Of a stretch of DNA of 64,000 nt, positions 13,851 to 26,870 are shown piece after piece. The stretch spans positions 1,135,790 to 1,199,789 of the forward strand of contig NW_004454283.1 in NCBI RefSeq assembly GCF_000283155.1, written 5' to 3'. The notes below the pieces were generated by a model, which was not told where the DNA came from, did not search any database, and worked only from the letters and a program-made list of their open reading frames with translations. Position numbers and translations under genes: made by a program. This stretch comes from Ceratotherium simum simum. Taxonomy: Eukaryota; Chordata; Mammalia; Perissodactyla; Rhinocerotidae. Every line of letters begins with the position of its first letter. Within the stretch, counting starts at the first letter, position 1.

Positions 13851-13968
13851 GCCCCGGGGCAGCCTCTTGGTCAGATGTGCAGTCAGTCCTGGCCCCCATG
13901 GGGGTCTTCCTCTGCCCGCCTCCCAACCCCCAGACCTCGGCGACAGCTCAGCTGGAGCCTGGACCAAC

Positions 13969-14190
<222 letters not shown>

Positions 14191-14384
14191 TCAAATGAGC
14201 TTCCACAGCAGCAGTGGGCAGTTGGAGGGCGAGGCCTCCCACCTGGTGGGGCTGTGCACCTCTCCCTCCTTCCCTCCACAAGGAGGAGCAAGTGGGCGGA
14301 TGCTCAGTGGGCGGGGCGCAGGCCTCTGCCCCCAGGCCCCCCAGACCCCGGCTCTAGATGGACAAAGGCCCTGCTGCTGCAGAG

Positions 14385-14505
14385 CTCAGGCTCCAGGTGG
14401 TTCTAGCCTGGTCTTCACCACTGACCTGCAGCACGGCCTTGGATGGGTCCCCTCACCTCTCTGGGCCTCGGCTTCCTCAGGTACTGAACGAGATTAATAA
14501 GTGAC
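14385..14505 (+). repeat. MIR SINE fragment
   Basis: GGTTCTAGCCTGGTCTTCAC, CTTGGATGGGTCCCCTCAC and CTCTGGGCCTCGGCTTCCTC follow the MIR consensus. Confidence 0.75.
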
Positions 14506-15310
14506 GTGTTCATCCATCCAACAAAAGCCACGGAGTCATCCTGAACTCCTCTTTCTCTTACACCTCATGTCCCATCCTCCCATCCAGTCTACCAGCAAGC
14601 CTGTCCACTCTACCTTCAAGACAGATGCAGACCCCGACCACTTTCCTGCCCTCTACTGCTATTAACATGGGCCAGGCCTCCAGCGTTTCTTGCCTGGATG
14701 CCTCCCAGTGCTTCCTAATGGTCTTCTGCTTTCTCCTCTGGCCCCTCTTCAGTCTGTTCTCCCCACAGCAGACTGAGGGATCCTGCTAGAACCCAAGTTA
14801 CATCATGTCACTACTCTCTTCCAGACCCTCCAGTGGCTTTCCACCTTTCAGAGAATGAAAGCCAAGGGCCCTACAATGCCCTTCAAGGCTGTACATGATC
14901 TGACCCCCTTCCTCATCCCCTTGACCTCTTATTCTTCTCCAACACTCTCACCTTTGCTCACTGGCCTCAGCCACTCTGGCCTCTGCTTATCCTCCAACCT
15001 CAGGGCCTTTGGTCTTACTGTTCCTTCTGCCTGCTTGGCTCTTCCTCCAGAGAACCACACAACTCACTTTCTCACTTCCTTTACATCTTTATGCAAATGT
15101 CTCCTTCTCAGTGAGACTTTCTCTGACCATCCTGTTCAGAATTGTGTGCCTTTACTTCCAACACTCCTTCCCCTTCCCTGCCTATTTTCCTCCTTACTAT
15201 CTAACATACTATACATTTTGCTTATTTATTTTGGCTATTGTACTTCTCCCTCCCACTAGAACATAAATTCCATTAGTTCATGAGTTTGGAGTGTTTTGCT
15301 CAGTGGAGTA
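14500..15310 (+). mobile_element. L2 LINE 3' portion
   Basis: A long sense L2 stretch: CTCCAGTGGCTTTCCACC, CTTCAAGGCTGTACATGATC, CTCAGGGCCTTTGGTCTTAC, TTCCTCCAGAGAACCACAC, ending with the diverged tail near CACTAGAACATAAATTCC. Open frames here (14,855-15,266) are L2-derived. Confidence 0.92.
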
Positions 15311-15364
15311 AATAGTAGCCCTTGGCAAATAGGAAAGATTCAATAGAGACTCGATAACTACTCA

Positions 15365-15740
15365 AGCAAATACTAATCAGGCACCTAATATGTGCCAGAC
15401 ACTGTACTGGGTTGCTGGAGGATTGTGAGGGTTGCTGTATTTAGATGAGAATAAGCACCATCTAAATATAAAGTGCTGCTATGACTTTATTCTCATCATT
15501 CCTACTGCCTTACATCATGGTTAGCATTTTACAGCATCCACAGCCCTTGGCATAAACATTGTCTTGGTTAGTTTTGTAATAACCTGTATAATAGGCTGCG
15601 CAGAAACTATTATCACTGTTTACAGGTCAGAAAACAGAAGGCTCCCACTAGGTGAATGGGTTGCCCAAGTTCACACAGCAATTAAGTGGCAAGGGCTAGG
15701 ATTAGAAACCAGGTCATCCCAACAAGAGCAATGCAAGTAA
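15365..15740 (-). repeat. MIR SINE fragments (antisense)
   Basis: 15,375-15,420 has ATATGTGCCAGACACTGTAC. 15,530-15,740 has TATTATCACTGTTTACAGG, TTGCCCAAGTTCACACAGC and GGATTAGAAACCAGG. Confidence 0.8.
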
Positions 15741-15784
15741 TTTACTACTCATAATTTTTCAGAGGCTATTTGATACTAATAAAT

Positions 15785-16300
15785 ACTTGCTAAACAAACT
15801 AAAGAATATCTCTCGTTCAAGAATATGAACATCTGGAGGGGAAAAGGTTGGATCTATTAATCATAAGTTATACCAGTATAAATCCAAAATAGATCAAGGA
15901 TTTAAATGTGGGAAAATTAAACCATAAAAGTTCTAGTAGAATATATGAGAGAAGCATTTAATAATGTTGGAGCAGGGAAGGCCTTTCCTAATTATGATTC
16001 AAAAGTCCAGAAGTCATGATAGAAAAAGACTGATAAATTAAACTACACAAAAGAAAAAAAAACCAAAACACCCTAAGTGGTGAAATGTCACTAGCAAAGA
16101 CAAAAGACAAATGACAAACTGGGAAACATATATGCAACTCCTATCACAGACAAGTGGCTAGTTTCCCTACTATGTAAAGAACTTTAAATGAATTAGAAAA
16201 AATTAATAACTCATAAAACATGGACAAAGGAAGTGAACACACAATTCAGAGAAAATTATATAGAAATGATTTTTTTAACTATAGAAAGATAGGAGTGATA
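15785..16300 (+). mobile_element. L1 ORF2 fragment (old)
   Basis: Sense L1 ORF2 tail words such as ATCAAGGATTTAAATGTGGG, GGCCTTTCCTAATTATGATT and GTGGCTAGTTTCCCTACTAT. No intact frame. It abuts the next L1 directly. Confidence 0.75.
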
Positions 16301-18222
16301 TTGTCAAAGATGGCAGAGTAGGGCACTCCAAAGCTATTTCCCTTCACTAAGCAAAAATTAAGCTGGCAAAAACTGTCAGAATTAACTTTATCAGAGCTCT
16401 GGAAACTAATTTAAAAACACAACAATCAGGGAAATGCTTAATGAAGAAAGAAACTGCTAAATTTTGGTAAGAATGTATTGTGGTGTTTTAACTTACCTAC
16501 CACCCCCGACTCCCCAGCTTGGTGGCATCCATTGGGCTGGCAGCCCATGTTCCTGGTGTGGTTTGCTGGTACCAGAGAGGGCAATCTGGATTTTGTTCTC
16601 AAGGAATTGTGGTTGTGTGGTTTGACCTGTCTGAAGGTTCCCTGAGGTATTGGCTAAGGGGCTTGCCTTTGTTTTGCCCACCTTGGAACCTTTTCAGGGA
16701 TGTAGCAGCCTCCTGGACAGCTTTTATCAAAAGCATTTAAAGGCAAATATATCAGACACAACCTCCAGGTGCCAGGGATAAAAGATAGGGCAGATCAAAA
16801 CGTGTGGGAAGAAAGAGGCTATGGAAAAAAATACATGGAGGAATAAATGCTTTGAAAATTTCCATGTATACTAGGGAATCTAAAGCAGCACAGGGATGCC
16901 CAGGATTGCAACCGTGGTTAGAAAAGGCCTCAAAACACCCCAAGCTTTCACCTCTGGCTGACCTCTGGGCTCTGTGCAAGTGAGAAGTAAAGGCTAAAGC
17001 AGAGTTGTAAACAGCCTGGCTAAAAGCACCGATGAAGTACCCCAACACAGTCAATCCGCAAAGAATGGGAGAGTATTTTTTCTTTTGGCTCCAGGGGAAG
17101 TCTCTGTCAAATCACTAGCTGACCACTAAGCTAACCAAACAGAGACTTCAGTGACCACACATGACAAAGAATACAGTCTTTACAAAAATAGTTTGGAAAA
17201 GTCACTAAACAACTACAAACTGCAACAAGCAACAACAACCACCCCTGGGGAGAGGAGAGAATTTGATTTCCAGAGTTACCATATTATAATATTCAAAACG
17301 TTCAGTTTTCAACAAAAAAATTAAGAGGCATGCAATGAAACAAGAAAGTATGGCTCATTCACAGGAAAAAAGAAATTAATAGAAATTGTCCCTGAGGAAA
17401 CCCAGATAGTGGACTTACTAGACAAAGATTTTAAATCAACTATATTAAATATGCTCAAAGTACTAAGAGAACTGTGGACAAAGAACTAAAGGAAACCCGG
17501 AGAACAAATTCTCATCAAATAGAGAATATCAATAAGGAGATAGAAATTCTAAAAGGTAAGCAACCAGAAACTCTAGAATTGAAAAGTACAATACTGAAAT
17601 GAAAAGTTCAACAGCAGATCTGAACAGGCAGAAAAAAGAACCAGCGAACTTGAAGAGAGTTCCACTGAGATTACCCAGTCTGAGGAATGGAAAGAAAAAA
17701 GAATGAAGAAAAATTAATAGAGCCTAAGATACCTGTGGGACAACATACACATAATGAGAGTTCCAGAGGGAGAAGAGAGAGGAGCAGAAAGAATATTCGA
17801 TGACACAATTGCCAAAAACTCTCCAAATTTGATGAAAGACGTGAATCTACACATCCGAGAGGCTCAACGAACTCCATTTTGGATGAATTCAGAGAGATCC
17901 ACACTGAGACACATTATAATAAAATTTTTGAAACACAAAGACAAAGAGAGAATCTTGAAAGCAGCAAGAGAAAAGAGACTCATCATATACAAGAGATCCT
18001 CAATAAGATTAACTGCCAATTTCTCATCCAAAAATCATGGAGGTGAGAAGGCAGTGGGATGACATATTTAAAGTGCTGAAAGAAAAAAAAAAACCCTGTC
18101 AACCAAGAATTCTATATTGAGCAAAACTATCCTTCAAAAATGAAGGAGAAATTAAGACATCATAGATAAACAAAACTGAGGGAGTTTGTCATTAGACCTG
18201 CCCCACAAGAAATGCTAAAGAG

Positions 18223-18431
18223 GACGGGCCCCGTGGCTTAGTGGTTAAGTGCGCACGCTCCGCTACTGGCGGCCCGGGTTCGGATCCCGGGCGCGCACCG
18301 ACGCACCGCTTCTCTGGCCATGCTGGGGCCGCATCCCACATACAGCAACTAGAAGGATGTGCAGCTATGACATACAACTATCCACTGGGGCTTTGGGGGA
18401 AAAATAAATAAAATTATTAAAAAAAAAAAAC
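18223..18431 (+). mobile_element. ERE SINE (tRNA-derived) with 14-bp target duplication
   Basis: Head with RNA polymerase III A box (GTGGCTTAGTGGTTAAG) and B box (GGTTCGGATCCC), body CTCTGGCCATGCTGGGGCC, CATACAGCAACTAGAAGGAT and GGGGCTTTGGGGG, then an A-rich tail. Flanked by identical GAAATGCTAAAGAG at 18,209-18,222 and 18,432-18,445, so boundaries are exact. This family is restricted to perissodactyls. Inserted near the ORF1 end of copy 1. Confidence 0.96.
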
Positions 18432-18884
18432 GAAATGCTAAAGAGAGTCCCTTAGATTGAAATAGAAGAATACTAGACAGTAATTTGAAACTATATGAAG
18501 ACATAAAGAACACTGGTAAAGGTAACTACATAAGTAAACATAAAACCAATATTACTATAGTTTCTGTTTGAAAATCATCTGTTTTTTCCTATATGATTTA
18601 AAAGACAAATAAATAAAGCAACAATTATAAATCTATGTTAATTGGGCACACAATGCATGAAGATGTAATCGTGACAATAAGAACATAAAGGGGGAGGGAT
18701 GGAGGTGTATAGGAGCAGAGATTTTGTATTCTATTGAAGCTAAGTTAGTAGTAATTCAAACTAGATTGTTATTGTAATCCACGGAGTAACCACTGAGAAA
18801 ATAACTTAAGAATATACAGAAAAGGAAAGGAGAAGGAAATCAAAAACATGTATAAGTCAGGGTTCTCCAGAGAAACAGAACCAA

Positions 18885-19045
18885 TATGATATATATATAT
18901 ATATATATATTTCTTTTCTTCTTTCCTTTCTTCCTTCTTTCCTTCCTTCCTTTCTTTCTTTCCATAACAAATTTCCTCATATATAGATAGATAGATATCT
19001 ATATCTGTCTGTCTGTCTATCGATCTACATATCTATCTATGTATG
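18885..19045. repeat. Compound microsatellite: (AT)n, (TTCC/CTTT)n, (GATA/TCTG)n
   Basis: (AT)12 from about 18,888, a polypyrimidine CTTT/TTCC tract to about 18,963, then GATA, TCTG and TATC tetranucleotides to about 19,040. It grew from the A/T-rich part of the LTR and is likely length-polymorphic. Confidence 0.9.
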
Positions 19046-19182
19046 AGGAAATTTATTATAGGAATTGGTTCATGCAGTTACAGAGGACAAGAAGTCCCAC
19101 AGTCTGCTGTCTGTAAGCTGGTGAACCAGGAAAGCCAGTGGTATAATTCACTCTGAGTCTGAAGGCCTGAGAAGCAGGAGAG

Positions 19183-19222
19183 CCAATGGTGTAATTCTCA
19201 GTCCAATGGTGTAATTCTCAGT
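19183..19222 (+). repeat. Perfect 20-bp tandem duplication inside the LTR
   Basis: The unit CCAATGGTGTAATTCTCAGT occurs twice without a mismatch, at 19,183 and 19,203. Confidence 0.93.
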
Positions 19223-22200
19223 CCAAGGCCAAAGGCCCAAGAAGCAGGAGCTCCACTGTCTAAAGGCAGGAAAAGATGGACTTCCCAGCTCAAGAAGAGA
19301 AAGAGGGAATTTTCCCTTCCTTTGCTTTTTTGTTTAATTCATGATGCAATGAATCTCTCAATGGATTAGATGATGCCTGCCCACATTGGTGGGTATGGAT
19401 CTCTTTACTCAGTCTATTAATCAAATGCTAATCTCTTCCAGAAACATCCTCATATACACACCCAGAAAAAATGTTTTACCCTTAGCCCAGACATCACTTA
19501 GCCCAGTCAAGCTGACACATAAAAGTAACAGCATACCATACACTAAAAAAAAAAAAAAAATCAAACACAAAAAGTCAATAAAGAAGGAACTGAGGAATAA
19601 AAAAGATGTAAGATTTAAAGAAAACCAATAGCAAAATGGCAGAAGTAAGTCCTTCCTTTTTGGTAATTACTTTTAAATGTAAATTGATTAAAGTCTTCAA
19701 CAAAAGTCAGAGATTGGCAGAATGGAAAAAAAAAAAACCACGATCCAACTATTTACTCATTTTATATTCAAAGACACAACTAGGTTGCAAGTGAAAGGAG
19801 AGAAACAAACATTCCAAGCAAACAGTAATCCAAAAGGAGCAGGGGTGGCTACATTAATAACAGACAAAAATAGACTTTAAGAAAGGAATTATTACTGGAG
19901 ACAAAGTACTATATATTGAGAAAAGGGTCACTCCCTCTAGAAATACAACAATTATGAACGTGTATGTACATATCAACAGAACCCCTAAATAAATGAGGCA
20001 AAAACTGAGAGAATTGAAGGAAAAAATAGACAATTCTACAATAATAGTTGGAGATTCAAGACTTTGCTTTCAATAATGGACAGGACAAATAGACAAAAGA
20101 GAAACAAGGAAATAGACAATTTGAAGAAAACTATAAACCAAATAGACCTAAGAGACATATATAGACCAATTAAATCAACTACAGTGTAATACATCCTTCT
20201 CAAGTGCACATGGAACATTCTCCAAGATAGACCATATATTTGGCCACAAAATAAGTCTCAAAAAATTTAAAAAGAAATCATACAAAATGTCTTCTCCATC
20301 CACAATGGAATGAAATTAGAACTCAATAACAGAAGGAAATTTAGAAAATTCACAAATATGTGGAAATTAAGCAACACATTCTTAAACAACCAGTGGATCA
20401 AAGAAGGAATCACAAGGGAAATTTAAAAATATTTTGACATGAATGAAACAAAAACACAACATACCAAAACTTATGGGATGCACTGAGAGCAGTACTCAGA
20501 GAGAAGTGTACGGCTGTAAACACCTACATTAAAAGAGAAGAAATCAATAACCCAACCTAACCTGAGCTTACATTAGAAAAACAAAAGCAAACTAAGCCCA
20601 AAGCTAGCAGAGGGAAGGAAATAATAATGATTAGAATCAAGATAAAGAAAATAGGGAATGCAAAAACAATATAGAGAAACAGTGAAACAAATGCTGGTTC
20701 TCTAAAAAGTCCAACAAAATCAACTAATCTTTGGCTAGACCAACTAAGTAGAAAGAGAGAAGACTCAAAGTACTAAAACCAAAAATGAAAGTGGGACATT
20801 ACTACTGGCCTTACAGAACTAAAAAGGATTATAAGAGGATATTGTGAACTGTATACCAACAAATTAGATAATCTAAATGAAATGGACAAATTCCTAGAAA
20901 AACCCTAACTCTAAAACTGATTCAAGAGGAAATACAAAATCTGAATAAGCCTCTAACAAGTAAAAAGATTGAATCAGTATTCAAAATACCCTCCAACAAA
21001 GAAAAGGCCAGGACCAGATAATTTTACTTGTGAATTCTACCAAACACTTAAAGAACTAATACCAATTGTTCTCAAACTCACCTGAAAAAAAGAACAGGAG
21101 GGAACACTTCCTAACTCATTCGATGAGGCCAGCATTACTCTGATACCAAAGCCAGACAAAGATACTATAAGAAAAGAAAAATATAGATCAATAACCCTTA
21201 TGAATATAGATGTAAAAATTCTCAATGAAATACTAGCAAACTGAATCCAGCAGCATATTAAAAGGATTATCCACTATCAGTAAGAGGGGTCTGTCTAAGG
21301 AATGTAAGAGTGGTTCAACATATGAAAAGCAATCAGTGTAATACATCACATTAATACAATAAAGGGAAAAAAGACACACAATCATCTCAGTCGATGGAGA
21401 AAAAGCATTTGACAAAGTCTAACACCGTTTTATGATAAAAACACTCGACAAACTAGGATTAAAAGAGAACTTCCTCAATATGATAAAGGGCAATTATGAA
21501 ACACAGCTAAGTCATATTCAATGGTAAAAGACTGAAAGCTTTACCCCTTAGTAATCAGGAACAAGAAAAGGATGTCCACTTTCACCATTTCTGTTCAGCA
21601 CTGTACAGGAAGTTCCAGCCAGAGCAATTAGGCAAGAAAAAGAAATAAAAGCCATCTAAATTGGAAAGGAAGAAATAAAACTATTTCCACTCATGGATTA
21701 TATAATTTATGTGTGGCAAATCCTAAAGAACACACACACACTATTAGAGCTAATAAATTCAGCAAAATTTCAGGATAAAAGATTAACATGCAAAAATCAG
21801 TTATATTTCTATACAATAGCAATGAACAAACCGAAAAGGAAATTAAGAAAATAATTTCACTTATAATAGTACTACAAAGAATAAAATACTTAGGAATTAA
21901 CTTAACCAAGGAGGTAAAAGACTTGTACAATAAAAACTACAAAACATTGCTGAAAGAAATTAAAGAAGACATAAATAAATGAAAACATATTCCACGTTCA
22001 TGGATTGGAAGACTTAATATTGTTAAAATGTCAATACTACCCAAAGTGATCTACAGATTTAATGCAATCCCTATCAAAATCCCACTGACATTTTTTGCAG
22101 AAATAGAAAAACTCATCCTAAAATTCATATGGAATCTCAATCTTCAAACAATCTTGAAAAAGAACAAAACTGGAAGCCTCACACTTCCTGATTTCAAAAC

Positions 22201-23639
22201 TTACTGCAAAACTACAGTTACCAAAAAGGTGTCATATTGGCATAATGACAGACATATAGACCAATGGAATAGAATAGAGACCCCAGAAATAAACTCGCAC
22301 ACATACGGCTAAATGATTTTTGACAGTGGTTCCAAGACCATTCAATGGGGAAAGGACAGTGTTTTCAACAAATGGTGCTGGGAAAACTGGATATCTACAT
22401 GCAAAAGAATGAAGTGGACACTGACCTAACACCATATATAAAAATTAACTCAAAATGTATCAAAGACCTAAATGTAAGACTTAAAACAATAGAATTCTTA
22501 CAAGAAAACAGGACAAAAGTGTCATGATGCTGAATTTGGCAGTGATTTCAGGCAACAAAAGAAAAAATAGACAAATTGGACTTCATGAAAGATTTAAAAT
22601 TTTTTACATCAAAAGACACTACCAACAAAGTAAAAAAGCAACCCACAGAATGGGAGAAAATATTTGCAAATCATATATCTGATAAGGGATTAATATCCTG
22701 AACATATAGAGAACATCTAAAACTCAACAACACAATAGCAAACAACCTGATTCAAAAATGGGCAAAGGACTTGAATAGACACTTCTCCAAAGAAGATATA
22801 CAGATGGCCAATAGCACATGAAAAGATGCTCAATATCACTAATCATCAGGGAAATGGAAATCAAAACTACAATGAGATACCACCTTACACCCATTGGATG
22901 TCTACTATCAAAAAAACAGAAAACAGCCAAGTATTGGTGAGGATATGAAGAAACTGGAACCCTTGTGCACTGTTGGTGGGAATGTAGCCATTGTGGAAAA
23001 CTGTTATAGCGGTTCCTTTAAAAATTAAAAAAACAGAATTACCACATAATCCAGCAATTCCACTATGGGTATATACCCAAAAGAACTGAATGCAGGGTAT
23101 CAAAGAGATATTTGTACATCCATGTTCATAGTAGCATTATTTACAATGGCTAAAACCTGAAGTGTCCATCAATGATGAATGGACAAACAACCCAAGTGTC
23201 CATCATCAGACGAATGGATAAACAAAATGTGGTATATACGTATGACTTTAAAAGAAAAGAATTTCTGCAATATGCTACAACATGGATGAACCTTGAGAAC
23301 ATTATGATAAGTGAAATAAGTCAGTCACAAAAAGGTAACTACTGTATGATTCCACTTATATGAGATACTTAGACTAGTCAAAAGCATAGAGACAGAAAGT
23401 AGAATGGTAGTTGACAGGGGCTGGGGCAAAAGGGGAATAGAAAATTATTGTTTAATGAGTACAGAGTTTCAGTTTTACAAGATGAAAAGTTGTGGAGATG
23501 GATGGTGGTGATGGCTGCATAACATTATGTATGTATTTAATACCTCTAAACTTTACAGTTAAAAATGGTTAGGATGGTAAATTTTATGTTATGTGCATAT
23601 TTTACCACAATAAAAAAATTGAAAGAGATATTATAAGAC

Positions 23640-23815
23640 GCTCAACTTCACATATAATAAAATAAATACAAATTAAGACTATACTAAGGGAATATATGCT
23701 ACTGATGAGAATGTATATTGGTATAATCTTTACAGATATTAAATTGGCACTATCTCTTAAAATTACAAAGGCATGTGACACTTGGCCTAACAATGTCATC
23801 TTTAGAAATTTATTT
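23640..23815 (+). mobile_element. L1 ORF2 tail fragment
   Basis: Sense L1-like words (GAATGTATATTGGTATAATC, TTGGCACTATCTCTTAAAAT). Short and old. Confidence 0.55.
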
Positions 23816-23960
23816 ACAGATACGTTTGTGCAAATGAGGAAACTGAGGTTTCAAGAGTTTGAGTTACTTAGACCAGAAAGACTTCTCCTACAGAGCCGTG
23901 TGAACTTAGTCAATTCCTATAACCTCCTCTATGACATGAGGAGTCTGAGCTTTAGGATCA
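23815..23960 (-). repeat. MIR SINE fragment (antisense)
   Basis: GCAAATGAGGAAACTGAGG and CAAGAGTTTGAGTTACTTAG are antisense MIR. Confidence 0.7.
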
Positions 23961-24084
23961 AGGAGAAAAGGATGCAGAGGCCCATTGAACAGCCCTATGA
24001 ATTCCTAACAATGGCTCTGAATGACTCCTGAGTTCTCTCCATCTGGGCCAGGATCCCTGTTCACACAGGGGCAAATGCATACTG

Positions 24085-24450
24085 AAGTGAGTATATTTGT
24101 AATTTGCACATGTATTCTAACCCCTCATAAACCTACTTTTCCCTCACTCTTTTCTATCCAAGTTAATGACACCATCATCATTCAGTTATTTAAACCCAAA
24201 ACCTAAAAGTCATCGGTGATACTTCTTATTTCCTTACTCCACATCTATCAGTTTTGTTAGCTCTACTTCCAAAATGGATTACAATTATGTCTAAGTTTCT
24301 CCTTTGCCCTGCTATTGTCCTTGACAGCACATCATCAGTGTCACCTGGATTACTAAAATAGTCTCCTAACTACTTTGATTCCACTCTTTCCACCCTAAAA
24401 TCATTTTCCCACAGAGCAATCAGAGATGTTCCACTTCCAACAGTGGCTGA
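24085..24450 (+). mobile_element. L2 LINE fragment
   Basis: Sense L2 upstream region: GTTAGCTCTACTTCCAAAAT, CACCTGGATTACTAAAATAG, TCTCCTAACTACTTTGATTC. Confidence 0.75.
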
Positions 24451-24454
24451 CTGG

Positions 24455-26870
24455 GTGTTTTAGACCAACTCTCCTGAAAAAAATGAGAAAAGTTCAACAG
24501 CATATATTTCAAAAATCTGTTAAAATGCCTTAAGAGATTTCACAAGTCAGTGAGAATTTCTGGGATCAGGATCTGGAAGAAGAGAGAAACCAAGAAAGAT
24601 GAGTGTGACCTTTAGGACAGCTTTACCCCTGAAGGCAAATATCGACTTGGAAAGTGAAACCTGGGGATGACAGTCTGAGAAGCTGAGCAGAGCTCCTGAC
24701 ATGTTCATGCATTGCAGGGGGAAAAATGGGAGTTCAGGGCCCACCAAAGAAGATGGCCCTGATAAACGATCCTGGCTTTTGGTTGAGGACCTGAAGGCTA
24801 TACCTGAAGAGTAAAGGTAAAACAGAAATAGACAAGCCCTCACAAAGATCGAAACACAGCTTCAATCCCTATCTAGATGAGGGTGATCTGGCCCTAGCCA
24901 AGTTGACAGATGAAAGCAAAGTTAAATCCTCTCTGAAGGAGCATGACATCCTCCAGAGCCTCAAATTATCTCTACATTTTTTCATACACAATGTCTGGCG
25001 TACAAAAAATGTCAGGTATACAACAAGTCAAGAATTGACTGAAAACCATGAGAAGCAAATCCACCGGGATACAGATAGTGGAGATATCTGACACAGATGT
25101 TAAAGTAGCCATGATTAATATGTACAAGAAAATAGGAGACAAGATGAAGTTTTAGATTAGCAGACATAGTTAAAGCAGATTAGACACAGTTTAAGAGCAT
25201 TAGTAAATTGGAAGACAGGTCAGTAGAAAATACCTAGATTGAAGTACAAAGGAAAGAAAAGGATGGAAAATATAGAATAGAGAAAAAAAAGATGCATGGA
25301 ACTCAGTGAAAAGGTGTAACTTGGATATACGTGGAGTCTCAGACAGAGAGGAGCAGGAAAGGAAGAGGAAGAGGCAGAAAGGAGGAAGGCAGAGAGGGAG
25401 AGAAGGAGAGAGTGAATATCTAATGAAATAATGGCTGAGAATTTTCCAAAATCAAGGAAGGCCATAGATCAAGAAGTGCTACAAACAGGATAAATACAAT
25501 GAGAATCACATCTAGGGACATCACAGAAAAGCTGCGAACTAAAGAAGGGCCACTAACTAAAGGTGGAGAGAAAAAAAAGCCAGCGAAAAAAGACACTTTA
25601 CCTTCAGAGGAGCAACAATAAGACTGAGAGCTGACTTCAAAATAAAAATGACAGAAGCCAGAAAACAGCAGAAAGACACCTTTAAAGTGCTGAAAAAGAA
25701 TAATTGCCGATCATAGACAAGATCACTCAAAAATGAAAGTGAAATAAACATTAAGGGGGGTGGAGGGGAAGCGCCAGCAGACATACTAAAGGAATTCTAA
25801 AGGCAGTTCTTCAGGCAGAAGAAAAATGATCCTAAAATGGAAGCATAGAGAAAAAAGATAGAAGGCACAAATAAATATTAGTTAATGTAAAAGCAGATAT
25901 CACTATACATTCTACAGTCATTTAAAATATCACAAGAGGACATTTTGAAAAACTTTATTTCAATATATTTAAATATTTAGATGAAATGGGTAAATTCCTA
26001 GAAAAATCCAACTTACCAAAACAGACAGAAAAAGAAATAGCAAATCTGAATAGTCCTCTATGTATTAAAAATACAAGTTTTAATTAAAACTTCCACTGAA
26101 AGAAAATTCCAGGGCAGATGGCTTCACTGGTAAACTCCACCAAATATTTAAGGAAGAAATAACCTACGTGTACACAAACACTAGCACATAACAGAAAAAG
26201 AAAAAATACTTCCCAGATTGTTTTAAGAGGCCAGCCTTACCAGTCTTTCCTTATGACAAAAAAGGAAAAATTACTGGCCTGTCTCTTTCATACACACAAG
26301 TACCAAACTCCTAGATAAAATATTAGCAAACCAAATCAAACAATATATAAAAAGGGAATATATTAAAACCAAGTTAGATTTATGTTGGGAATATAAGATT
26401 GGTTGGCCATTTGAAATCCAATCAATAAAATTCACCACAATAATAGAATAAAGTAAAAAAAAATCATCATCTCAATAGATGCAGAAAAGGTATTTGATAA
26501 AATTTCATATCTGTTTATGATAGAAACTCTCAGCAAACTAGGACTAAAAGGATACTTCTTTAATCTAATAAAGGGTCTCTATAAAACACCTACAGCATAA
26601 TGGGAAAAATACTAAAAATTTTTCCTCTAAGATGAGAATGAGGCAAGAATGCCTATTATTACCACTTCTATTGAACATTGCCTTGGAGGATCTAACCAGT
26701 GCAGTTAGGCAAGAAAAGAAATAAAAAGGTATAATATTTGGAAGAGAAGAAATTAATCTTGCAGAGAACAAGTCTGTGTATGTAGGAAATTCAAATAATC
26801 TACTGAAAAACTATTAATAAATGAATTGAGCAAGATCATTGGGTAAAAAGTCAATATGTAGAATTCAATT
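24455..26870 (+). mobile_element. Old L1 (copy 2), rearranged
   Basis: ORF1-region words run through 24,990-25,800 (coiled-coil part, then CAGAAAGACACCTTTAAAGT). ORF2 reverse-transcriptase words follow from about 25,940 to 26,800 (GATGAAATGGGTAAATTCCT, CATCTCAATAGATGCAGAAA). The part between ORF1 and RT is largely deleted at about 25,930, and the 3' end is missing where copy 3 begins. Confidence 0.85.

Larger units (their letters stand above)
18849..19540 (-). mobile_element. ERVL/MaLR-like LTR (antisense) with internal microsatellite
   Basis: Starts TGTATAAGTCAGGGTTCTCC and AGAGAAACAGAACCAAT, then simple repeats, TTTATTATAGGAATTGG, and ends near AAGCTGACACATAAAAGTAA. This is the antisense form of a common mammalian LTR. 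The family name is uncertain. It splits copy 1 of L1 between ORF1 and ORF2. Confidence 0.75.
16306..23635 (+). mobile_element. Old near-full-length L1 (copy 1), interrupted by an ERE and an LTR
   Basis: Begins with a 5' UTR start (CAAAGATGGCAGAGTAGGGC). ORF1 C-terminal coding is visible at 17,754-18,062 (NSPNLMKDVNLHIREAQRTP, RHIIIKFLKHKDKERILKAA). ORF2 remnants run from about 19,640 (endonuclease start) through reverse-transcriptase words near 21,390 to the C-terminal region (22,028-22,312: [19 protein letters not shown]; cysteine-rich end near 23,000). The 3' UTR ends at about 23,630. Many stops and frameshifts; not active. Interrupted at 18,223-18,431 and at about 18,849-19,540. Confidence 0.92.
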
